Source: Spirochaetia bacterium (lineage in GTDB: Bacteria; Spirochaetota; Spirochaetia; PWKH01). From it: a DNA stretch of 10,167 nucleotides. The first letter of the stretch is position 1, and each line of letters begins with the position of its first letter. The notes below the pieces were generated by a model. The model made no database searches, was not told the DNA's origin, and was given only the letters and a program-made list of their open reading frames with translations. The stretch covers positions 1 to 10,167 of the forward strand of contig JAIPFU010000050.1 of NCBI GenBank assembly GCA_021736505.1. Reading direction: 5' to 3'. Below, piece by piece: positions 5,857-10,167 of the stretch. The position numbers and the translations under genes were made by a program.

Positions 5857-7512
5857 ATGGTTGAAGCATTAAAAAAACGAGATGGATACAAAGGACGAAA
5901 AGGACCTGTGGTTTTAGTGATCATGGATGGTGTCGGATTCGGAAAATATACAGAGGGTGATGCCGTAGCTGATGCTCATACAGAAGCTCTGGATACCTTT
6001 TATAAAACCTGCCCCTGGACAAAACTGAAAGCCCACGGTACCGCCGTAGGACTTCCTGATGACGGTGATATGGGGAACAGTGAAGTCGGCCACAATGCCA
6101 TCGGCAGCGGCCGGGTTTTTGCGCAGGGCGCTAAATTAGTAAATAAATCTATTAAGGCTGGAACGGTATTTAAAGAGAAGACCTGGAAAAAACTTACTGG
6201 GAATGTCAAGGACAATAACGGGACCCTTCATTTCATCGGACTCCTTTCTGATGGAAATGTTCACTCCCATATCACTCAGCTGAAAGCGCTGATTGAGCAT
6301 GCCAAGGAAGATGGTGTTTCCCGGGTGCGGGTGCATGCCCTTCTTGACGGACGGGATGTCGGTGAGACTTCTGCTCTGGACTATTTTGATCCTTTTGAAG
6401 CCTATCTGAAGGATATCAGTGATGATTCTTTCGATGCAAGAATAGCTTCTGGAGGCGGCCGGATGGTCATCACCATGGATCGCTATAACGCAAACTGGGA
6501 TATGGTAAGAAAAGGCTGGGAGACCCATGTTCTCGGCGAAGGCGCCCAGTTCCCCTCCGCCCACGATGCAATTGTGCAGCTGCGCAAGGATACTGAGGCG
6601 ATTGACCAGGACCTCCCGCCCTTTGTAGTGGCTGAAGACGGCAAGCCTGTGGGAACTATCGAAGATGGAGACAGCGTGATTCTCTTCAACTTTCGCGGAG
6701 ATAGGGCTCTGGAGATTACCAAGGCTTTTGAATCTGAAGAACTGGAGGAGTTTGATCGAAAGCGAGTGCCCAAGGTTGAATATGCCGGGATGATGGAGTA
6801 CGACGGCGATCTGCATGTGCCGAAACAGTTTCTTGTGCCGCCTCCCTCGATTGATCGAACCATGGCGGAGTATCTCTGCGCAACTGGAGTGAAACAGTTC
6901 TCCATCAGCGAAACCCAGAAATTTGGGCATGTGACCTACTTTTTCAACGGAAACCGTACGGGTAAATTTGACAAGAACCTGGAGGAGTATGTTGAGATTA
7001 CTTCGGATATTCTTCCCTTTGAGCAGCGTCCGTGGATGAAAACCGCTGAAATAGCTGATCGTGTTATCCAGGAAATTAATGAGGGGAACTACGATTTGAT
7101 TAAGTTGAATTTTCCGAACGGGGACATGGTAGGACATACTGGTATTTATCAGGCTGTTCTTTGTTCTATGGAGGCCATGGATCTGCAGTTGGCTCGGATA
7201 AAAAAGGCCGTTGCTGCAGCTGGGGGCGTTATGGTGATCAGTGCTGACCATGGAAATTCCGATGATATGTTTGAACACGATAAAAAGACAGGAGATGTGG
7301 TATACAAGGAAGACGGCAGGCCGAAGGCTAAGACCTCACATTCCTTGAATCCGGTTCCCTGCATTATTTACGATCCTGCGTATCAGGGCGAGTATGAGCT
7401 GAAGCTCAAGGAAGGCTTAGGTATCAGTTCTCTGGCGGCTGTCTGTATGGAGTTCCTCGGTTATGAAGCACCGGAGGATTATGATCCAAGTTTGCTGGAG
7501 TGGAAGGTGTAA
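5857..7512 (+). CDS. gpmI: 2,3-bisphosphoglycerate-independent phosphoglycerate mutase
   Basis: Glycolytic/gluconeogenic enzyme interconverting 3- and 2-phosphoglycerate in the cytosol through a phosphoserine intermediate, with two bound metal ions (usually Mn). The phosphatase-domain ligands are all visible: Asp24 (IMDGVG), catalytic Ser75 (GNSEVGHNAIG), Asp423 and His427 (NGDMVGHTG), Asp464 and His465 (SADHGNSDDM) and His495 (TSHSLNP). The transferase domain between them shows LLDGRDVGETSA, ITMDRYNANWDMV and FNFRGDRA. At 551 residues it is longer than the ~510 of common bacterial forms, closer to the long plant/trypanosomatid-like class. The ATG at 5857 is preceded by AGGAG at 5840-5844, which overlaps the CDF stop; spacing is long (12 nt). 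It is the last gene of the operon. Its own last codons, GTG TAA, form the first unit of the repeat array that follows, and an intrinsic terminator comes 150 bp downstream. Confidence 0.97.
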   Translation: MVEALKKRDGYKGRKGPVVLVIMDGVGFGKYTEGDAVADAHTEALDTFYKTCPWTKLKAHGTAVGLPDDGDMGNSEVGHNAIGSGRVFAQGAKLVNKSIKAGTVFKEKTWKKLTGNVKDNNGTLHFIGLLSDGNVHSHITQLKALIEHAKEDGVSRVRVHALLDGRDVGETSALDYFDPFEAYLKDISDDSFDARIASGGGRMVITMDRYNANWDMVRKGWETHVLGEGAQFPSAHDAIVQLRKDTEAIDQDLPPFVVAEDGKPVGTIEDGDSVILFNFRGDRALEITKAFESEELEEFDRKRVPKVEYAGMMEYDGDLHVPKQFLVPPPSIDRTMAEYLCATGVKQFSISETQKFGHVTYFFNGNRTGKFDKNLEEYVEITSDILPFEQRPWMKTAEIADRVIQEINEGNYDLIKLNFPNGDMVGHTGIYQAVLCSMEAMDLQLARIKKAVAAAGGVMVISADHGNSDDMFEHDKKTGDVVYKEDGRPKAKTSHSLNPVPCIIYDPAYQGEYELKLKEGLGISSLAAVCMEFLGYEAPEDYDPSLLEWKV

Positions 7513-7637
7513 GAAAGAAGAGTGTAAGTCTGAACGTGTAAAAACGTGCATAATAGACATCAAAATAGAATGTGTAAAATAGATGTGTAAAAGAGACGTG
7601 TAAAAGAGATGTGTAGAATAGACGTGTAAAAGTATAA
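7507..7637 (+). repeat. GTGTAA tandem array, 13-bp unit, starting at the gpmI stop codon
   Basis: About ten units mostly begin with GTGTAA or GTGTA. From 7546 the period is exactly 13 bp: units start at 7546, 7559, 7572, 7585, 7598, 7611 and 7624. The best-conserved are GTGTAAAATAGAT, GTGTAAAAGAGAC, GTGTAAAAGAGAT and GTGTAGAATAGAC. Earlier units (7507, 7522, 7536) are 15, 14 and 10 bp long, and the unit at 7559 is degenerate. The first unit contains the gpmI Val-stop codons. Because 13 is not a multiple of 3, the TAA in each unit closes all three forward frames. It lies in the gpmI 3' UTR, upstream of the terminator. Confidence 0.85.
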
Positions 7638-7662
7638 GTGAGTACACATAAATGATGTAAGC

Positions 7663-7706
7663 GCCCCTGCCAAATGACTGTAGTCTTGAAGGCGGGGGCT
7701 CTTTTT
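7663..7706 (+). terminator. Intrinsic terminator of the aminopeptidase-CDF-gpmI operon
   Basis: GCCCCTGCC (7663-7671) pairs with GGCGGGGGC (7691-7699), nine pairs including one G-T, around a 19-nt loop that contains a small inner inverted repeat GACT/AGTC (7676-7685). TCTTTTT follows at once at 7700-7706. It points in the plus direction and ends the operon begun at 3010. Confidence 0.88.
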
Positions 7707-7719
7707 GTGTAAGAATCCA

Positions 7720-7767
7720 AGAAAATATACTTTTAAAGTAAGATTTTCTGTGTAATCTTACATTTAA
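7720..7767 (+). other. Two overlapping, mutually exclusive inverted repeats upstream of the XRE gene
   Basis: Structure A: AGAAAAT (7720-7726) with ATTTTCT (7743-7749), enclosing TACTTT/AAAGTA (7728-7740). Structure B: GTAAGATT (7738-7745) with AATCTTAC (7754-7761), a perfect 8-bp stem around TTCTGTGT, extended by TTAAA (7733-7737) with TTTAA (7763-7767) if one A is bulged. A and B share bases, so only one can form at a time. Whether this is transcribed is unknown. A TATAAA at 7796-7801 could be a -10 element, but no good -35 precedes it. The 272-bp gap 7707-7978 otherwise holds the 7811-7875 repeats and no convincing gene. Confidence 0.4.
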
Positions 7768-7810
7768 GAGTGTTTATGGACCGCATGATCTAGGGTATAA
7801 AGAGTACTAT

Positions 7811-7875
7811 ACAGGATTCAATTTCAGCATTCAAGGTCAGGATTTAATGTAAGGATTTAATGTCAGGATTTAAAG
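7811..7875 (+). repeat. Second 13-bp tandem array (TCAGGATTTAATG type), five units
   Basis: Units start at 7811, 7824, 7837, 7850 and 7863, all exactly 13 bp. The last three are nearly identical: TCAGGATTTAATG, TAAGGATTTAATG and TCAGGATTTAAAG. The first two (ACAGGATTCAATT, TCAGCATTCAAGG) are diverged. A further echo, GCAGCATTCAGTA, occurs from 7882. The unit sequence is unrelated to the GTGTAA array. It lies about 100-170 bp upstream of the XRE start, so it may sit in that gene's promoter or leader. Confidence 0.8.
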
Positions 7876-7968
7876 TGCTATGCAGCATTCAGTAAAAAAA
7901 GTGTTTGCTTATGAAAGTGGGAGAGTGAAAAAAGAAGGATAAAAAAAGTATGCTCAAGCAAAATTTTT

Positions 7969-7974
7969 GAGGTG
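7969..7974 (+). promoter_or_regulatory. Shine-Dalgarno site of the XRE gene
   Basis: GAGGTG lies 4 nt before the GTG at 7979 (6 nt counted from GAGG). It overlaps the TTG at 7967, which is therefore unlikely to be the start. It also overlaps the TGA (7968-7970) of a 6-codon reading frame that begins at ATG 7950. Confidence 0.6.
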
Positions 7975-7978
7975 TTGT

Positions 7979-8410
7979 GTGGATATAAGATGCGTTGTTG
8001 GAAGAAACATCAAATATTATAGGAAAATGGCTGGCTTAACCCAGGAAGAGTTTGCCGAGGATCTTCAAAGCACTGCGAAGCATATAAGCTGTATTGAAGT
8101 GGGCAGCAGTTTCATTTCCTATAAAATGTTGGAGCGTGTTGTAACTCAACTGAATATTTCGGCGGATCAGCTCTTTCGTGACCCGGAATCGGAAGAATAT
8201 ATGTTTCCCCAGTATTCTGAGGCTTTTCTGCTGAATGCAATTGAGGAGAAGGTTGCAGTTAAAGAGCTGATTTCTGACGCTGCAGCTCAGGACTTATTCT
8301 GCATGGCTGAATTCCTGGAAAACGAGGTGAAAACCATTTTTAAATATCTGTTTAAGATGTTTTTTCTGCAGCAGAATGATGATCGTGAGATTACTGATAA
8401 GTTTTACTGA
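7979..8410 (+). CDS. XRE/Cro-CI-type helix-turn-helix transcriptional regulator
   Basis: Predicted DNA-binding protein of 143 residues from the GTG at 7979. Residues 6-66 are a typical HTH_3 domain: VGRNIKYYRKMAGLTQEEFAEDL, then the recognition helix region TAKHISCIEVG, then a pattern like SYKMLERVVTQLNISADQLF. The remaining ~75 residues match no domain I recognise; they contain a helical, partly hydrophobic stretch (EFLENEVKTIFKYLFKMFFLQQ) that could mediate dimerisation. The start was chosen from GAGGTG; TTG at 7967 would add four residues. It has no operon partner: the gpmI terminator lies upstream and the next gene is convergent. The stop codon lies inside a perfect 13-bp duplication, so the last few residues may have been changed by that duplication. 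Its surroundings are more AT-rich than the neighbouring genes, which hints at transfer or relaxed constraint. Target genes unknown. Confidence 0.85.
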   Translation: MDIRCVVGRNIKYYRKMAGLTQEEFAEDLQSTAKHISCIEVGSSFISYKMLERVVTQLNISADQLFRDPESEEYMFPQYSEAFLLNAIEEKVAVKELISDAAAQDLFCMAEFLENEVKTIFKYLFKMFFLQQNDDREITDKFY

Positions 8411-8418
8411 TAAGTTTT
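8393..8418 (+). repeat. Perfect 13-bp tandem duplication across the XRE stop codon
   Basis: ACTGATAAGTTTT occurs at 8393-8405 and again at 8406-8418, followed by a partial third copy ACTGA. The XRE stop TGA (8408-8410) lies in the second copy. Because the unit is not a multiple of three, the second copy reads in a new frame and stops at once; without the duplication the reading frame would end differently. Confidence 0.85.
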
Positions 8419-8457
8419 ACTGAGAACCAGAGTATACTTTTTTAGTCAAAGCAAAGC

Positions 8458-8493
8458 CAAAGTTAAGATTTAAGTCAAAGTTAAGATTTAAGT
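8458..8493 (+). repeat. Perfect 18-bp tandem duplication in the XRE-DUF401 gap
   Basis: CAAAGTTAAGATTTAAGT is repeated exactly at 8458-8475 and 8476-8493. A weaker 6-bp rhythm (GTCAAA, GCAAAG, CCAAAG) extends to the left. A TGATG-rich stretch with a loose 9-bp rhythm follows at 8520-8537. This is noncoding DNA between convergent genes (8411-8625), in which I find no gene and no clear terminator for either side. Confidence 0.85.
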
Positions 8494-8562
8494 TACAATT
8501 GATGCTGTTTTTTTAATTGTGATGTTGTTGATGCTGATGTTTAAGCCCAGGTTGGAGTTTTT

Positions 8563-8600
8563 GTCTATGATTAAGTGCCGAGTCTATGATTAAGTGCCGA
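8563..8600 (+). repeat. Perfect 19-bp tandem duplication near the DUF401 stop
   Basis: GTCTATGATTAAGTGCCGA is repeated exactly at 8563-8581 and 8582-8600. It ends 25 bp before the DUF401 stop codon, which is on the other strand, so it would lie in the 3' UTR of that transcript. No function visible. Confidence 0.85.
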
Positions 8601-8625
8601 AATTCAGTTCCTTCGTCCTTTCGCT

Positions 8626-9891
8626 TTACAGTAGGGCTTCAAGTACCCGTGAATAGAGAAATCCGAAGGTCACCATCAAGATGGCAGGAGGAATTATTGA
8701 AACAAGGTTCTTATTCATCGGTGTATGGTAGTATTCGCAGCTGACGATACCGCAGACATGCAGAGGGGAGAGCATGGTACCCATGAATCCGCAGACATAA
8801 GCAAACAAAGTAGTGCCTAGGAGCACCCCGAATTCCGGATCAACTCCGAGGAGTGCGACAATAACGGGCATAGCTGCCCCGGCGTATCCCACGGATACTC
8901 CCATGGTCAGTCCTGCAATAAAAGGCAGAAGCATAATTAGCGGCAGTGAGGGGATGCCGATATCCGCCATTTCCCTGGTCATCGTTTCTACAATACTTAC
9001 TCCCTGGATATCAGCCTCAATAAATGCCCCGTAGAGGCGAACCATCAGAATGATAAGAACCATATGCAGGAGGCGTTTAGAGAAGAAGAGTTCCTTCCAG
9101 TCTTGTGGGGAGATAGGAGCTAATGTCTGCAGAATCACGATTGCTGTAGTAAGACCAATTAGCATAGGGAGATAAGTATTTATTTCTCCCAGACTGGGGG
9201 CGATAACTTGTATTCCTGCATACACGAATATTACGGTGATGATGGGGATAAAAGGCTTTATGCTGATTTTATGCGTCATGTCCCTGGTATTGTGCTGGAG
9301 GGGGATTTTTCTGAGAAAAAAGAGATACCCCAGAGTAACGGATGCTGCACTGATGGGGAGCCCTGCCAGCAGAAAAGTTCCCAGTTCAATTCCTGCAATA
9401 TCGCAGGTGACGAGAACTCCGGGATACAGGGGCCATGAATATTCCCATATATGCCTGAACCAGTAATTGATGCGGGTTTTTGATAATTGATTCACCCCGC
9501 TCACTCCGTCAAAACTGTCCAGTATAGGGGCTGAGAAAAGCGCACCGCCCGGCATGGGAAGAAGGCCAATGATTGCTGGAAGAACGGCCATGGATGTCTT
9601 TGTAGATATCCTGGAACGAACATTTTTTACCATGATATCTATCAGGCCGGTTTTTTTCATCTGTCCCGACAATACTATTACCAGAGATACTAGAGCAAGA
9701 AGTGTCAGGGTATTCCACGAAGTTATGCGTGCTGTTGAAATCTGTATGATTGAGTCTGCCGACTGACCTGTCCAAAAAGCAAAAAAGATGGTTCCAAGCA
9801 GCAGAGAAAAGGACAGATTCTTCACATATCGGTTACTGGTGATGATGATTACCAGGGAAAGCAGCAGTTTGACTAAAATCGGCACATTCAT
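8626..9891 (-). CDS. DUF401-family multi-pass membrane protein
   Basis: Integral membrane protein of 421 residues; function unknown, though the family resembles ion-transporter-type permeases. About ten or more hydrophobic segments span the length. Family-like motifs are PMPGGALFSAP (112-122), NYWFRHIWEYSWPLYPG (142-158), a GVSVGYAGAAMPV helix (331-343) and MLSPLHVC (373-380). The frame opens at an ATG at 10002, but the ATG at 9891 is chosen because MNVPILVKLLLSLVIII is the usual hydrophobic start of the family and the 37 extra residues look noncoding (they include a perfect hairpin at 9967-9984). No Shine-Dalgarno sequence precedes 9891; TATACT sits 7 nt upstream, so a leaderless message is possible. 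It is monocistronic, convergent with the XRE gene and divergent from the gene at 10097. Substrate cannot be deduced. Confidence 0.85.
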   Translation of the reverse strand: MNVPILVKLLLSLVIIITSNRYVKNLSFSLLLGTIFFAFWTGQSADSIIQISTARITSWNTLTLLALVSLVIVLSGQMKKTGLIDIMVKNVRSRISTKTSMAVLPAIIGLLPMPGGALFSAPILDSFDGVSGVNQLSKTRINYWFRHIWEYSWPLYPGVLVTCDIAGIELGTFLLAGLPISAASVTLGYLFFLRKIPLQHNTRDMTHKISIKPFIPIITVIFVYAGIQVIAPSLGEINTYLPMLIGLTTAIVILQTLAPISPQDWKELFFSKRLLHMVLIILMVRLYGAFIEADIQGVSIVETMTREMADIGIPSLPLIMLLPFIAGLTMGVSVGYAGAAMPVIVALLGVDPEFGVLLGTTLFAYVCGFMGTMLSPLHVCGIVSCEYYHTPMNKNLVSIIPPAILMVTFGFLYSRVLEALL

Positions 9892-9966
9892 GGAAAGCAG
9901 TATATGCGGTTTATGGGTTTCTGCATAGTCCTGAGGAACAAAAATCAAACAGAAGGATGCTGCTTC

Positions 9967-9984
9967 AAAGGGGTGATCCCCTTT
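9967..9984. other. Perfect 7-bp hairpin upstream of the DUF401 gene
   Basis: AAAGGGG (9967-9973) and CCCCTTT (9978-9984) surround TGAT. It lies in the 205-bp gap between DUF401 and the rightmost gene. No T-run follows on either strand, so it is not a terminator; it could be an operator or leader hairpin. Confidence 0.45.
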
Positions 9985-10060
9985 AAGATGTTTTAGGCAC
10001 ATTAGTCGGCTGAGTTCTTTTCTTCTGACTCTTCTTCTGAAGTCTTTGACAGCTTCTCTC

Positions 10061-10090
10061 TTGCAGATTTACTGTTTTGCCTGTTATGAT
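10061..10090 (+). promoter_or_regulatory. Candidate promoter of the rightmost gene
   Basis: TATGAT (10085-10090) is a good -10 match. TTGCAG (10061-10066) is a weak -35 at 18-nt spacing. A TTGACA at 10046-10051 is too far from it to pair. Transcription would begin about 7 nt after the -10, which is the ATG at 10097, so the message would have little or no leader. Confidence 0.4.
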
Positions 10091-10096
10091 ATAGGT

Positions 10097-10167
10097 ATGA
10101 CCCGTGAAATTGCCTTCAGCCGCTTAAAAAGAGAGCTTTTTAGAAAGTTCATTCATATGAGTATCGC
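10097..10167 (+). CDS. N-terminus of a probable dolichol kinase/phosphatidate cytidylyltransferase-like membrane enzyme, 3'-partial
   Basis: Only 23 codons fall inside the window, running off the right edge. The segment LKRELFRKFIHMS matches the start motif (E-x-x-RK-x-x-H) of the family that includes dolichol kinase, phytol/diacylglycerol CTP kinases and some CDP-diglyceride synthetases, which act on lipids in the membrane. No hydrophobic helix is yet visible. There is no Shine-Dalgarno sequence, but a -10-like TATGAT ends 6 nt before the ATG. The gene is divergent from DUF401. The family call rests on one short motif. Confidence 0.5.
   Translation, partial: MTREIAFSRLKRELFRKFIHMSI

Noticed and set aside
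6136..7278. Long minus-strand open frame opposite gpmI (380 codons)
   Set aside because: It lies wholly antisense to a clearly real gpmI and shows no recognisable domain; it is a shadow frame.
7417..7720. Minus-strand open frames rich in Thr, His, Phe and Tyr across the GTGTAA array
   Set aside because: They are produced by translating the tandem repeat backwards and have no domain or ribosome site.
7507..7875. CRISPR array
   Set aside because: Units are contiguous 13-mers without spacers and no cas gene is near.
7880..7942. 20-codon reading frame (starts MQHSVKK) upstream of the XRE gene
   Set aside because: No well-placed Shine-Dalgarno sequence and no recognisable sequence; a leader peptide cannot be excluded.
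7950..7970. Six-codon frame MLKQNF whose stop overlaps the XRE ribosome site
   Set aside because: AAGGA lies 10 nt upstream, so it could be translated, but it is too short to support from one sequence.
9888..9926. 12-codon minus-strand frame whose TGA overlaps the DUF401 ATG
   Set aside because: The ATGA overlap is suggestive of coupling, but no suitable Shine-Dalgarno spacing precedes it.
9892..10002. DUF401 N-terminal extension from the ATG at 10002
   Set aside because: No ribosome site, no hydrophobic or family-like character, and the stretch contains a perfect noncoding-type hairpin.

Overview
The window looks like ordinary chromosomal DNA of a Gram-negative-type, probably anaerobic or microaerophilic bacterium. 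I lean towards a spirochaete. The reasons are the long two-lobed aminopeptidase P, the long (551-residue) cofactor-independent phosphoglycerate mutase, the DUF401 membrane protein and the rubrerythrin-VIT1 fusion. This is inference from gene content, not a taxonomic match. No rRNA, tRNA, CRISPR, transposase or phage gene was seen.

Layout, left to right. (i) Bases 3-1025 (+) hold the 3' part of a polyprenyl diphosphate synthase, followed by a six-helix rhomboid protease at 1075-1725 (+). (ii) A minus-strand gene at 1848-2729 encodes a ferritin-like domain fused to a VIT1/CCC1 iron transporter. It is convergent with the rhomboid gene and divergent from the next operon. (iii) A tight plus-strand operon runs from 3010 to 7512: Xaa-Pro aminopeptidase, a CDF metal transporter whose start lies inside the aminopeptidase gene, and gpmI. 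It ends in a clear intrinsic terminator at 7663-7706. (iv) A repeat-rich, visibly AT-rich stretch of about 1.1 kb (7513-8625) surrounds a lone XRE-type regulator gene at 7979-8410 (+). (v) A DUF401 multi-pass membrane protein at 8626-9891 (-) is convergent with the regulator and divergent from a gene entering at the right edge (10097 onward, +), which begins like a dolichol kinase/CDP-diglyceride synthetase-type membrane enzyme.

Working connections. The ferritin-VIT1 fusion suggests iron detoxification or export. The CDF protein has an Asp/Asn-rich metal site more like manganese exporters than zinc exporters, and it is cotranscribed with gpmI, whose family often needs manganese. The polyprenyl synthase carries motifs resembling the eukaryotic-type geranylgeranyl diphosphate synthases.

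The most unusual signal is not a gene. Short tandem repeats with a unit of exactly 13 bp occur at four places with unrelated sequences: 2789-2827, 7546-7637, 7811-7875 and 8393-8418. Further 12-, 18- and 19-bp duplications occur nearby. Three of the arrays sit on or within a few bases of the stop codon of a gene (aminopeptidase, gpmI, XRE regulator). Two near-identical 17-bp palindromic elements bracket the iron transporter gene. Several genes lack a Shine-Dalgarno sequence and instead have a -10-like hexamer just before the ATG, which raises the possibility of leaderless transcripts.
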